Of a stretch of 64,000 nt of DNA, positions 54,745 to 64,000 are shown piece by piece. Source of the stretch: Flavobacteriaceae bacterium PS02338 (GTDB lineage: Bacteria > Bacteroidota > Bacteroidia > Sphingobacteriales > Sphingobacteriaceae); NCBI GenBank assembly GCA_029959615.1, contig JASCOD010000008.1:62001-126000 (forward strand), in the 5' to 3' direction. Position 1 is the first letter of the stretch; each line of letters opens with the position of its first letter. Both the position numbers and the translations under genes were made by a program. Below the pieces are notes generated by a model. It was not told the origin of the DNA. It ran no database searches and saw nothing but the letters and a program-made list of their open reading frames with translations.

Positions 54745-54964
54745 AAATTTAAAGTGGTGTGTTTATATCCTAAATATAGGAAAAATAAGTGTCTTTTACA
54801 ATTTTTGACTTCAAATTATTGTGTACATATATTCACAATTTAAAGTTATACCCTAAATAGGAGTTGTTAAGAATTACTTATAATCTTTGACGAACATCTA
54901 GAAAGAACAAAATTTGTAAAATGTTTTTTCGTAATATTGATAGTATAAACTAACACTCAAAACG
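54745..54964. promoter_or_regulatory. Divergent control region with dyads
   Basis: TCCTAAATATAGGA (54766-54779) is a dyad next to the recombinase start, and CCCTAAATAGGA recurs near 54850. AAATTATTGTG / CACAATTTAAA forms a third inverted pair at 54813-54843. Placed between the recombinase and the SIR2 gene, these look like regulator sites for both directions. Confidence 0.5.
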
Positions 54965-56281
54965 ATGAAACATTTTTTTTTCAAGGGCAAGGAAGACATC
55001 CTTTCATCTAGAAATATTTTAAATATTACAGAAGCTGTAAAATATTGTAAAAGTGAATTATCAAAATTACTAGAAAGTCGTAACCTTTCGTTTTTAGTTG
55101 GTTCAGGATGTTCTTTGGGAAAAAATGGTATACCTACGATGATAAAGTTGGCAAATTCATTTTATGAACCGAGTTCGGAGGTGATTGAGGCGATGACAGA
55201 AAAACTTAAAACTTTGATTTTATCTAATGCAAGCAAGGAAATTCTAAAGTCCTATAACCTTGATTTCACCAAAGAACCTTTCAAGAATAATTTAGAAATC
55301 TTTCTCGGCACTTTGTATAGCTTACATTTTTATCTAGAACAAGTTGGTAATGAAAAAGAGCTGAGCGATGTTAATAGTGTAATCGATGAAACAAAGCATT
55401 TTATCCTCTACCAATGTTTAAACAGCGATAATCTTGGAAAAGATGAAGAAATTTTAAAAAATTATAAAAATTTTTATCGGAAGTTATCGCTACGTGATAG
55501 TAATTTACCTAAGCCAAATATATTCACTACTAATTATGACTTATATTCTGAAAGGTCAATGGATGACTTGGGAATAACCTATACAAATGGATTTTCTGGT
55601 TTTATTGATAGGTATTTCAACCCATCAATTTTCAATTATGCGTTAGCTGAACAGATGGATATCAGCTCATTCAAATGGAACGTAATAGATAGTTTTATTT
55701 ATCTTTTTAAAATTCATGGCTCTGTCAATTGGATTGAGGTTGAAGAAAGTGATAAGCTGTTTAAAATTAAAGAGTTGCAGAACTCTGAATTTGAATTTCT
55801 GAAAAGTCAAAAAAACTTGATGATTTATCCAGCACCTATTAAGCAAAATGCGAGCCTTGGTACTCCTTATTCCGATTTATTTAGAGAGTTTCAAAAAAGA
55901 ATTGCTCAGAACCAAAGTGTACTCATCACGATGGGTTATAGTTTTGCAGATGAACATATTAATAATTTAATATATCAAGCTTTGACTATACCAACGTTTA
56001 GATTAGTTGTTTTTTCAGACATTGGTGCATACGTAGATAATAATTATGGGATTTGGAGAAACAATATTGAGAAGCTGAAAAATTTAAACGACCCAAGGAT
56101 ATGGATAATAGGAAGCGACTCAGAATTTACCTCAAATCCACAAGCAGAAGTCAATGAAGGAAGCGGATTGCATTATTTTAGCACAATTGCAACCGACTTA
56201 TTACCAGACTGGTCTGAAAACATAATCGAAGACCAAAATTCTAAAATTATTGAGCTAATTCATAAAACCGATAAGTTATGA
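54965..56281 (+). CDS. SIR2-domain protein of a SIR2-HerA anti-phage system
   Basis: 438 residues. SIR2-like NAD-binding domain over about 40-340: LVGSGCSLG (about 44-52), IFTTNYD (186-192), KIHGSVNW (249-256, with the catalytic His) and TMGYSFADEHINNLI (about 322-336). This is the STAND/defence-type SIR2 variant rather than a protein deacetylase. The next gene is a HerA-type ATPase overlapping by 4 bases; the two-gene combination is a described anti-phage system (SIR2-HerA, also called Nezha), which uses the SIR2 protein to hydrolyse NAD+ and the ATPase to assemble it. NADase activity is inferred from family. Confidence 0.92.
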   Translation: MKHFFFKGKEDILSSRNILNITEAVKYCKSELSKLLESRNLSFLVGSGCSLGKNGIPTMIKLANSFYEPSSEVIEAMTEKLKTLILSNASKEILKSYNLDFTKEPFKNNLEIFLGTLYSLHFYLEQVGNEKELSDVNSVIDETKHFILYQCLNSDNLGKDEEILKNYKNFYRKLSLRDSNLPKPNIFTTNYDLYSERSMDDLGITYTNGFSGFIDRYFNPSIFNYALAEQMDISSFKWNVIDSFIYLFKIHGSVNWIEVEESDKLFKIKELQNSEFEFLKSQKNLMIYPAPIKQNASLGTPYSDLFREFQKRIAQNQSVLITMGYSFADEHINNLIYQALTIPTFRLVVFSDIGAYVDNNYGIWRNNIEKLKNLNDPRIWIIGSDSEFTSNPQAEVNEGSGLHYFSTIATDLLPDWSENIIEDQNSKIIELIHKTDKL

Positions 56282-58245
56282 TTAGAGACGACAAACAGCG
56301 TGTCATCGGAAAACTTATAAGTATAAACTCAGATAAATTTACTGTCGAACTTCTTAACCAGTCAATTAATTTTACAGTAAATGGTTTCGATGACATTTAT
56401 CAATATGCTCAAATCAATGGCTATGTTATATTACCTTATCAGGATTTTTACATAGTTGCAGAAATCTTTGGGGTGCGGGAGAAAGATGCAGATTCTAAAT
56501 GGCGAGGTGAAAAAGAGCAAATTCTCAGTAAGTCACATTCGGTCAAATATTTAGATATTATACCAATCGGTACAATTACTGATAAAAAATTCAAATATGG
56601 AGTTTCAATTTTTCCAACCCTTTATTCAGATGTTCTTTATATTAAAAAAGAAGAGCTTGATATCGTTTTTGAAGTCCAAAATGATGAACGGTCAGTGCAA
56701 ATTCAAAACGAGCATGGTACAAGATTAAAATTTTTAGATATTGGTTTATCTACCATTTTCCCAGACTATAATGTTCAGATAGATATTAATAGTTTTTTTG
56801 GAGCGCACTCTGCCATATTAGGGAATACTGGAAGTGGTAAATCTTGTACTATAACATCAATGATGCAAAGTCTACTTTCGAAATCTGAATTTAGTGCAGT
56901 TGGGGCATCTTTTATTTTCTTTGATGTTAATGGAGAATATCATAAGGCATTTAGCAAAGTTGATAACGAAGACATACAGATTAAATACTACTCAATTGAT
57001 GATTTGAAAACAAAGGAGCACTTTGATAATCTATATGATTTTGATATTAATGGAAATATTCATTATCAAAAGTTCAAGTTGCCTCATTGGTTTTTAAATA
57101 TTGATGAATGGGCATTACTTCTGCAAGCAAGCGAAAAAACCCAACTTCCAATACTGAGAAGTGCCTTGGGCTTTTCTCAAAATATGGATGATATTTCTAG
57201 AAAACATATATATGCAAGTAATATTATGCATGTATATGAAAATTGGGAATCGGCTGTAGCAAAGAGACAAAGAATTTTAGCTTTAGTAAGACAGGGTAGG
57301 TTTGCTGATATTAATATAAATGGATATAGTGGTAGATTTGGCAATTGGGAGCCAGTTGCTCAAGAAGAAATATTTAAACAGTCAGTTAATGCCCATATTA
57401 AACCTGATGAATTTAATTTTCCTAAATTTAATAATGAAGAATTTGATTTTATCCTTCTAGATGAATTTATAGAAGATGCAATCTTATATGAGGAATACCA
57501 CGGTAATAAGCAAATTCGAGATTATTGTTCCAACTTAATTACACGGTTTAAAAACTTGAGAGAAAGAGATGAATTTTCATTTTTGAACACTGATACAGCT
57601 GGTTTCGAAAAAGAAACATTTTTAAATGATATTCTAGGAATCTCGGAAGGCACAAGCAAACAAACCCAAATCACAATAATTGATTTAAATTCAATTGAAG
57701 ACGAAATAGTTGAAGTTGTGTCTTGTGTGCTTTCAAGAATGATTTTCGAAAAACTTAAGAAAATTAATCCTAGAAACTCGTTTCCTGTAAACCTTGTTTT
57801 GGAAGAGGCACATAGATATATTTCACATGATGCAGGAAGTTCTTTCGGAAATGCTAATAAAATTTTCGAAAGGATTGCTAAAGAAGGAAGAAAATATGGT
57901 TTATTTCTACTGGCATCTTCCCAAAGACCAAGTGAATTGTCTAGAACAGTCCTTTCTCAATGTTCTAACTTCATTATTCACAGAATTCAAAACCCAGAAG
58001 ACTTGGCTCAAATAAGACAAATGACACCTCATATTTCGTCTAGTATATTAAGTAGACTACCGTCAATACCCCGTCAACATGCACTTGTTTTTGGACATGC
58101 TGTGCAAATCCCAACACTTTTTAAGGTAAATGAAGCAAATCCCACACCGCACAGTAGTGATAACGACATAGTAAAAAACTGGTTCAAGCCTAAAGACATA
58201 CCGAATCTAGTTTCAGTGAATGAGGAAAAAAACGATAGTAATTAA
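56278..58245 (+). CDS. HerA-type ATPase of the SIR2-HerA system
   Basis: 655 residues. N-terminal HAS-barrel-like region (about 5-150), FtsK-HerA ATPase core with Walker A GNTGSGKS (182-189), Walker B-type block NLVLEEAHRYI near residue 505, and the arginine-finger region RIAKEGRKYGLFLLASSQRP followed by SQCSNFIIHRIQNPEDLAQI. Such proteins form hexameric rings. Start overlaps the SIR2 stop (ATGA), showing translational coupling. As a defence protein it would act with the SIR2 subunit; direct DNA translocation cannot be told from sequence. Confidence 0.93.
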   Translation: MIRDDKQRVIGKLISINSDKFTVELLNQSINFTVNGFDDIYQYAQINGYVILPYQDFYIVAEIFGVREKDADSKWRGEKEQILSKSHSVKYLDIIPIGTITDKKFKYGVSIFPTLYSDVLYIKKEELDIVFEVQNDERSVQIQNEHGTRLKFLDIGLSTIFPDYNVQIDINSFFGAHSAILGNTGSGKSCTITSMMQSLLSKSEFSAVGASFIFFDVNGEYHKAFSKVDNEDIQIKYYSIDDLKTKEHFDNLYDFDINGNIHYQKFKLPHWFLNIDEWALLLQASEKTQLPILRSALGFSQNMDDISRKHIYASNIMHVYENWESAVAKRQRILALVRQGRFADININGYSGRFGNWEPVAQEEIFKQSVNAHIKPDEFNFPKFNNEEFDFILLDEFIEDAILYEEYHGNKQIRDYCSNLITRFKNLRERDEFSFLNTDTAGFEKETFLNDILGISEGTSKQTQITIIDLNSIEDEIVEVVSCVLSRMIFEKLKKINPRNSFPVNLVLEEAHRYISHDAGSSFGNANKIFERIAKEGRKYGLFLLASSQRPSELSRTVLSQCSNFIIHRIQNPEDLAQIRQMTPHISSSILSRLPSIPRQHALVFGHAVQIPTLFKVNEANPTPHSSDNDIVKNWFKPKDIPNLVSVNEEKNDSN

Positions 58246-58384
58246 TTATTTGTATTTGATATATAATTGTTCCGTCAAGAAAGCGGGTCGATGAAATACA
58301 GCTATATTAGGTTTTATCTATTGTAGACCCTAGGGAAATAATTCCGCAGCTGATGGGAAGTTAAGGAAATAACATATTGCTATG

Positions 58385-58999
58385 TCACTGCTTTTTGAAT
58401 TTCTTACTATCCCATTTTATCGATGCATTGTTATACGGAGAATCGACTTTTGAAAGTATTGATTCAAGCTCAATTACGGCATTTCTTATTCGAGTTAAAA
58501 TTTTATCTATTTCCTCTTGAGTGTATCTTATGCTCTCATAACCATCACGATATTTCTGGAGGCAAATAACATAATCATCCAAAACTGACGCATCTATATG
58601 TTTTGATATCTCCATCGGGTAGTGAGCAAAGATATTACGCTGCTCATTAAGTGAAACTAATTCGTTCATAAAATCCTTGTAGGGACTTTTATTCTTATTT
58701 GTTGGAATAAAACCGTCAGCTCTTGCTTGGTCATCAAGCAGTTTTTTTAAACTTGCTCGTTTGGCTTCAAATGTAAGTCTGTCTAGAATAATTATTTGCA
58801 TATCATATCCACAGAGTTCAAGGACATTAAGATATTTTAGAATAAAACCTTCAATTGCTTTTTCAAGCATTGCAAATTCATTAATGATAATTCCTCTATA
58901 ATGATGTGAATTTAAAGTAAATTCCTTTATTGCATCATCAGAGATTGCATCAGCATTAATAATTTTTTTGATAAATTCCTTATCATTATAGTCATCCAT
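58385..58999 (-). CDS. HEPN-domain protein (candidate RNase effector)
   Basis: 204 residues, all-helical. The diagnostic HEPN motif is present as EQRNIFAHYP: Arg121, Asn122 and His126 (R-x4-H), in a helix-turn as in toxin/abortive-infection HEPN families. Preceding helices (YRGIIINEFAMLEKAIEGFI) fit the four-helix bundle. RNA cleavage is inferred from the motif. No MNT antitoxin is next to it; it is convergent with the SIR2-HerA operon and divergent from the restriction enzyme gene, so it may be a solo effector in the defence island. Confidence 0.75.
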   Translation of the reverse strand: MDDYNDKEFIKKIINADAISDDAIKEFTLNSHHYRGIIINEFAMLEKAIEGFILKYLNVLELCGYDMQIIILDRLTFEAKRASLKKLLDDQARADGFIPTNKNKSPYKDFMNELVSLNEQRNIFAHYPMEISKHIDASVLDDYVICLQKYRDGYESIRYTQEEIDKILTRIRNAVIELESILSKVDSPYNNASIKWDSKKFKKQ

Positions 59000-59321
59000 C
59001 TTCTAAATTTTTCTTAATAAGTTTATGTAATTTTTATAACTTGATTTTTGATATTCTAGTTATGTGAACCAGAAGATTTTCACTTAAAACCGGGTCACCA
59101 TATTTCTTACAACATCTAAAAATGTTGGCTAAATTTAACTCCTTTGGCATGAAAATAATTCTTAGAGACTAAAGTAATACAATTATTAATATTAATAAAG
59201 TGCAATACTCAACCTTTGATGTTGTTAAATTCTTACTATGTAGTGTGTTTATTTAGATACATTAAAGTACGAATTTATATATTCTTTATATTTTAGCGGA
59301 CATTTAATTATTGATAGCTCT
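59000..59321. other. Divergent intergenic region between HEPN and restriction genes
   Basis: AT-rich, no clear exact TAnnTTTG promoter. A minus-strand frame of 38 codons (59034-59150, MPKELNLANIFRCCKKYGD) exists but lacks support. Otherwise I see nothing. Confidence 0.4.
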
Positions 59322-62300
59322 ATGTCGTTATTCCAAAAAAGTGTAGTTAGTAAGCACTTAGCAAATCAAAATAAAGTTGATTTGGTGGTGAAGTGGAAAG
59401 TATTTACTAATCACTTTCATGATGTACTTATTCAAGATAATATTCGAAATAGCAAAGAAGAGCAATATCAAGGTGAGTTTCTGATTGATTTATTTGTGAA
59501 TGTCTTAGGGTATATCAAAAGTCCAAGTCCAAAATTTACATTGACAACTGAATATAAAAATGTAAAGGATAGTAAGAAGGCTGATGGAGCAATCCTAATT
59601 AATGAAAAAGTTAGAGCAGTAATTGAATTAAAGGGAACTACGATAACCGATTTAGGAAAAATAGAGGTTCAAGCTTTTGGATATAAAAATAATCAACCCG
59701 ACTGCTCTTATGTAATAACTTCAAATTTTGAAAAGTTAAGATTCTACATAGATAATGCGGCAGAATTTTTAGAGTTTAATTTGTTTCAACTGACGGAAAA
59801 GGAATTTGAATTATTGTATCTGTGTTTAGCTTACGATAATATTGCAAATGACGTCCCTAAAAAATTAAAAGAACAATCGTTAAGTAGAGAAAAAGATATT
59901 ACCAAAGCCTTGTATTCTGATTATTCTCAGTTTAAAAGAGAATTACATCAAGATTTAGTAAAGCAAAATTCTGCTTTTGACGCTTTAGAACTATTCAAAA
60001 AATCACAGAAATTATTGGACAGATTTCTATTTCTGTTTTTTGCGGAAGACCGCCAATTATTGCCGCCAAATTCTGTTCGATTAATTTTAAATGATTGGCG
60101 AGATTTACAGGATAGAGATGAAAACGTGCCGTTGTATAGTCGATTTAAAAAGTACTTTGAATATCTTAATACTGGATTTAAAGGAAAACGTTATGATGTT
60201 TTTGCTTATAATGGTGGATTATTTAAGCCTGATGAAATTTTGGACGTTATCAAAATCGATGATGAATTACTATATAAGTATACATTTAAGTTATCTGAAT
60301 ACGATTTTGTAAGTGAAGTTGACGTAAATATTTTAGGGCATATTTTTGAAAATTCATTAAATGAATTAGACGAAATAAAAGCGCAACTTGAAGGAACATT
60401 AGTTGAAAAGGCAACAACTAAAAGGAAAAAGGATGGGGTATATTACACACCTAAATATATTACCAAATACATTGTTGATAATACTATTGGTAAATTATGT
60501 ACCGATAAAAAACTTGAATTTAAAATAATTGAGGAAGATTATTTCACGGATAAAAAGAGGAACATACTTACAAAAAAGCCATTATTAAAGAAATTAACTG
60601 ATTACAGAAATTGGCTGTTGCAAATAACCATCTGTGACCCTGCTTGCGGTAGTGGAGCTTTTCTAAATCAAGCATTGGACTTTCTTATTGACGAACACAG
60701 ATACATAGATGAACTTCAGGCAAAACTTTTAGGGGAGGCATTAGTATTAAGTGACATTGAAAAGAGTATCTTAGAGAATAATCTTTTTGGAGTTGATTTG
60801 AACGAAGAAAGCGTTGAAATTGCGAAACTCTCTTTATGGTTGCGAACTGCTAGGCCAAACCGAAAACTGAACGATTTAAATAACAATATTAAATGTGGTA
60901 ATTCATTAGTATCTGACAGTGCTATTGCTGGTGAAAAATCATTTGATTGGTTAAAAGAATTTCCTCAAATTTTTTCAAGTGGCGGTTTTGATGTTATCGT
61001 TGGAAATCCGCCTTGGGGTGCAAAAGTACCTAAGAATCAAAAAGACTATATAAATAAAAATTTTATATGTAAGTCAGGCGAACTCGAAACATATGTGCAT
61101 TTTATCGACCAAATAATCAATAATTTACTTAAACTGAATGGAGTATTAGGGTTGATAACTCCAAATACATGGTATTATCTGGATAAATATGTTGAGTTAA
61201 GAAAATTTCTTTTAGAAAAGCAAATTGTTGAATTAATAGAACTCGAAAAAAATATTTTTGAAGATGCACCAGATATCGTACCAGCGATTTTTATCATTAT
61301 AAATAATCAGGTTGTAAATAATATAATTCAGACGCATTCCCTTAAAAAGGGATATATACCAGATTTTTTAATAGACACGCAAATAATGGAATCATTTAAC
61401 ATTGATTTAAATGATTATAAGAAGTTTGAAGATTTGACCTTCAATCTCAGGTTAACAACTGATAAGGTTACAGTTTTACAGAAGATAAAGGCTAATTCTA
61501 TCGGTGTTAAAAAATATTATAGTGTCAGATACGGCATTAAGACAGGTAATAATAATAAGTTTTTGAGTAAAGATAACTCTGGTCTTGAGAATTGGAAACA
61601 ATGCGTTTCATCAGCAAGTGGAGTTAAAAGATATTCACTGACTTGGGAAGGAGACTACTTAAATTATGGTAATCATTTAGCGGGTTTTTCTAATAATTCA
61701 TTCGAAAGAAAAAAGATACTTATACAGTATATTAGAAAATTGAGTATGGATAGAAGAATTGTATCTGCTCTAGATATCGAAGGTAAATTTTATCCATTAA
61801 ATAATTTTTCTTTTGTGGAAGAACTCGATTCAAATGACAATTCAATTGAATTTCTTCAAGGAGTTTTAAATTCAAAGCTAATGAACTTTTATTTTAGAAA
61901 TATCTATATCGATTATAATATAAAACCAAAATATATAGAAAAGTTGCCATTGAAAATGGATGTGCCAGAACTAGTTATAGAGGTTGAAAATAATGTCATA
62001 AAAATGATTGATAAAAATTCCATTGCTAATGACTACATTAATAAATTTCAAAGAACTATAAAACGTAAATTTGACTTACCAGATTTAACAAAAAAAATGC
62101 AAGACTGGTATTCGTTATCCTATTCTGGTTTTGTAAAAGAACTATCTAACAAAAAAATTAAGCTTACACTTTCTCAAGAAGCAGAGTGGGAAGATTATTT
62201 TACTATAGAAGCTGAAAAAGTCTTGGCATTAAAAGCAGAAATAGATATTACAGACAAAGAAATTGATACTTTAGTCTATAAGCTTTATAATTTGACAGAT

Positions 62301-62330
62301 GAGGAAATAATAATCGTTGAGAATAATTAA
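59322..62330 (+). CDS. Type IIG (Eco57I-like) restriction-modification enzyme
   Basis: 1002 residues combining nuclease, methyltransferase and specificity in one chain. N-terminal PD-(D/E)xK-like nuclease: Asp88 in KKADGAIL, then Glu102-Leu-Lys104 in AVIELKGT. Methyltransferase: the entry block KDGVYYTPKYITKYIVDNTI, motif I DPACGSGAFLNQ (about 439-450) and motif IV NPPW (about 561-564) for N6-adenine methylation. C-terminal part (about 720-960) holds the target-recognition region with coiled-coil end. Solo gene, as expected for type IIG; recognition sequence cannot be predicted. Confidence 0.92.
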   Translation: MSLFQKSVVSKHLANQNKVDLVVKWKVFTNHFHDVLIQDNIRNSKEEQYQGEFLIDLFVNVLGYIKSPSPKFTLTTEYKNVKDSKKADGAILINEKVRAVIELKGTTITDLGKIEVQAFGYKNNQPDCSYVITSNFEKLRFYIDNAAEFLEFNLFQLTEKEFELLYLCLAYDNIANDVPKKLKEQSLSREKDITKALYSDYSQFKRELHQDLVKQNSAFDALELFKKSQKLLDRFLFLFFAEDRQLLPPNSVRLILNDWRDLQDRDENVPLYSRFKKYFEYLNTGFKGKRYDVFAYNGGLFKPDEILDVIKIDDELLYKYTFKLSEYDFVSEVDVNILGHIFENSLNELDEIKAQLEGTLVEKATTKRKKDGVYYTPKYITKYIVDNTIGKLCTDKKLEFKIIEEDYFTDKKRNILTKKPLLKKLTDYRNWLLQITICDPACGSGAFLNQALDFLIDEHRYIDELQAKLLGEALVLSDIEKSILENNLFGVDLNEESVEIAKLSLWLRTARPNRKLNDLNNNIKCGNSLVSDSAIAGEKSFDWLKEFPQIFSSGGFDVIVGNPPWGAKVPKNQKDYINKNFICKSGELETYVHFIDQIINNLLKLNGVLGLITPNTWYYLDKYVELRKFLLEKQIVELIELEKNIFEDAPDIVPAIFIIINNQVVNNIIQTHSLKKGYIPDFLIDTQIMESFNIDLNDYKKFEDLTFNLRLTTDKVTVLQKIKANSIGVKKYYSVRYGIKTGNNNKFLSKDNSGLENWKQCVSSASGVKRYSLTWEGDYLNYGNHLAGFSNNSFERKKILIQYIRKLSMDRRIVSALDIEGKFYPLNNFSFVEELDSNDNSIEFLQGVLNSKLMNFYFRNIYIDYNIKPKYIEKLPLKMDVPELVIEVENNVIKMIDKNSIANDYINKFQRTIKRKFDLPDLTKKMQDWYSLSYSGFVKELSNKKIKLTLSQEAEWEDYFTIEAEKVLALKAEIDITDKEIDTLVYKLYNLTDEEIIIVENN

Positions 62331-62487
62331 CTTGAAGGATATTCGAAAAGTGGCACAGGGTTTTTATCATAATCCTACTTCAGAAAAGCCAGCATATATT
62401 AGAAACGGCTTGTATTATGAGATTTAGACTAAAAATCAGATAATTTTTTACATAAATTAGTGACTATCCTTTATTAACCAAATAGAT

Positions 62488-62850
62488 ATGAAATTCTTTC
62501 TCGGATTTGTAACAGGCATTATTGTAACATTCATTGTCTTGTTTTTATACACTTATAAAAACTCTGGTGATGAATTAGATGGTTTAACGCTTTTTAAACA
62601 AACGGGTGAGTGTATTGCCAAACGAAAGTTGAAAATATTTCAGACCGTAAGAACAAATGCAGCTTTGGCAGAATTTGGAGTATACCCAAACGAAATGATG
62701 GTTTTACTAATTAATCACGAAGGTATTGCGTATTACGATAACCAAAAAATTATAATCCCTAAGAACCAATGCGCAAGAAGAATTGGAACGTATACTTATA
62801 GTACCAGAATTGGGTTTCAGAAAACAGTTCCAGCAGTTGTGATTGAATAG
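62488..62850 (+). CDS. Small membrane-anchored hypothetical protein
   Basis: 120 residues. One N-terminal membrane helix (FFLGFVTGIIVTFIVLFLYT), then a soluble domain with beta-rich pattern (NEMMVLLINHEGIAYYDNQK). Gap of 157 bases after the restriction enzyme; likely its own unit. No family recognised; may belong to the defence cargo by position only. Confidence 0.65.
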   Translation: MKFFLGFVTGIIVTFIVLFLYTYKNSGDELDGLTLFKQTGECIAKRKLKIFQTVRTNAALAEFGVYPNEMMVLLINHEGIAYYDNQKIIIPKNQCARRIGTYTYSTRIGFQKTVPAVVIE

Positions 62851-62917
62851 ATATCTTAAAGTATAGATTAGCTAAGTTATTTATACTCGTATCAATAAGT
62901 ATATAGATTTGATTATT

Positions 62918-63850
62918 ATGCGAAAAATATTTTTACCAGATGAAGACAGAGATTTGGATGATGTTCAAAATCCGAATATCTATACCCGAAGACAAAAAAG
63001 AATTAAATTTTTTCTTTTAATGCTTGCAACAATAACATTTAGTTTAATTGTTATGATTGTTCCGAATGGTATGTTATTTATTGGTATGCTTTTTTTGTCT
63101 TTACTTCCTATAGTCTTTATCACTACTAATAATAGGATTTTGGTAATACTAGCCTCAGTATATCTTCTTCTACAACTGATTATTTTTCCTCTTATTTATG
63201 TTGCTTTAATTAATATTAATCTTAACAGCTTAGAAGTCAATTCATCTGTAAAGAATGAAGAGCTGAAAATAGCAGAGGAGCAACTTTATAAAAAGTACCA
63301 TCCTAAAGAGTTATCTAATACAATAAAGGCTATTGAAATAGAAATGGCTTCTAAGAATAAATTTTTATGGAAATACTTTCTTGATGAGAAATTTAATCTA
63401 CAGGATAAATTTACAGGGTTTAAAATTGAAACCAGAGTAACCGAGGGTGGTTATAAATTTAATATAATGGATAAAAATGGTTTGATTGTTAAAGCCATTT
63501 ATTCCCCTGCCTCAGAGGCTCCGAATCTAGATAGATTTCATAATGAGTTTATATTTCAAGCATTAAAAGACATAAAACTTGAGTTAGAGAAATATCTAGA
63601 AGATTTTAAAACTGATAAATTAGATTTCGAGCAAAAGCGTATTTGGAATTACGAAAATATACTTCCTTACACGATAAATATTTTTGGTCTTGATTCTATA
63701 AAACCTATTTCTAGAATTTCTCATATCGTTTATGCCATACAATCACTATTTGTAAATGTTATCTTACTTGGCATTATTATTACTTTTTTAACAGAGAAAT
63801 TTCTTAATAGACCGAATGAAATGAAAAGTAATAACACAGATTCTCAATAA
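62918..63850 (+). CDS. Hypothetical multi-pass membrane protein
   Basis: 310 residues. Three or four N-terminal membrane helices (about 30-95, FFLLMLATITFSLIVMIV and on), a soluble middle (about 105-255) rich in Lys and Glu, and one C-terminal helix (LFVNVILLGIIITFLTEKF). ATG 62918 is preferred over an upstream TTG that adds three residues. Unknown function; runs 68 bases behind the small membrane gene in the same direction. Confidence 0.65.
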   Translation: MRKIFLPDEDRDLDDVQNPNIYTRRQKRIKFFLLMLATITFSLIVMIVPNGMLFIGMLFLSLLPIVFITTNNRILVILASVYLLLQLIIFPLIYVALININLNSLEVNSSVKNEELKIAEEQLYKKYHPKELSNTIKAIEIEMASKNKFLWKYFLDEKFNLQDKFTGFKIETRVTEGGYKFNIMDKNGLIVKAIYSPASEAPNLDRFHNEFIFQALKDIKLELEKYLEDFKTDKLDFEQKRIWNYENILPYTINIFGLDSIKPISRISHIVYAIQSLFVNVILLGIIITFLTEKFLNRPNEMKSNNTDSQ

Positions 63851-63918
63851 TGTGTCTTACTGGAATTTAAATAACCTAGATTTTTATAGCAAAATCTTAA
63901 TATTACTCCCCTTTATCT

Positions 63919-63941
63919 AGGGACAAATCGGGGACAAAATG
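63919..63941 (+). repeat. Direct repeat GGGACAAATC / GGGGACAAAA at window end
   Basis: Two copies of GGGACAAA, 11 bases apart, in a region with no gene (63851-64000). Layout is like the pair before the integrase at 48490, so it may mark another recombinase gene or an element end just outside the window. Confidence 0.4.
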
Positions 63942-64000
63942 TAAAAAAATAAGATTTTTTTAAAAATAAAATATGCTTTTAAAGTGGTTTTAATGATATT

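Noticed and set aside
59034..59150. 38-residue minus-strand frame upstream of the HEPN gene as a possible antitoxin
   Set aside because: Too short for a known antitoxin, no promoter or similarity seen; kept only as a remark.
62332..62427. 31-residue frame with TTG start right after the restriction enzyme
   Set aside because: No ATG, no recognisable domain; could be a gene remnant but cannot be supported.

Overview
The window looks like a chromosomal segment from a member of the Bacteroidota, most likely a Sphingobacteriaceae/Pedobacter-type bacterium. This rests on the gene set (carboxypeptidase-regulatory-domain outer-membrane receptors, a subtilase with a type IX secretion C-terminal domain, a monomeric NADP isocitrate dehydrogenase, paired DUF5117-type metalloproteases, the mreBCD-mrdA-rodA order), on promoters with the Bacteroidota TTTG / TAnnTTTG pattern, and on weak Shine-Dalgarno signals. 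The genus is inferred; no rRNA gene or other marker is present to confirm it.

Layout. About 0-20 kb: secreted and outer-membrane functions. These are a tandem metalloprotease pair whose second copy has lost its zinc site, outer-membrane barrels, isocitrate dehydrogenase, a BlaI-M56-barrel regulatory operon and a subtilase. About 20-38 kb: housekeeping genes, namely thymidine kinase, the rod-shape operon (mreB, mreC, mreD, mrdA, rodA), purH, purN, rpsT, radC, pheT, a small coiled-coil gene plus zapA, a probable structured RNA (6S candidate) and rny. About 38-48 kb: a TonB-dependent receptor with a partner lipoprotein, a degenerate matrixin-like protein, and a repeat-rich zone with a REP-associated transposase (RAYT), its palindromes, a 21-bp satellite and several palindromic MITE-like elements.

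From about 48.3 kb to the end the DNA becomes visibly more AT-rich and turns into a mobile or defence island. It starts with a tyrosine integrase. Next comes a small-gene cassette bounded by two perfect 33-bp inverted repeats, then a non-coding stretch with four 12-bp iterons, an AT tract and palindromes that resembles a replication or control region, in front of an unrecognised gene with a structured leader. These are followed by an XRE repressor with an operator, a lipoprotein and a serine recombinase. The cargo is a SIR2-HerA anti-phage pair, a HEPN-domain protein, a type IIG restriction-modification enzyme and two unknown membrane proteins. The window ends at a short direct repeat resembling the one in front of the integrase.

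Most notable candidates: the 33-bp inverted-repeat cassette (possible DNA inversion), the iteron region with its downstream gene, the defence cluster, the active/inactive metalloprotease pair, and the Glu-to-Ala change in the matrixin-like zinc motif.
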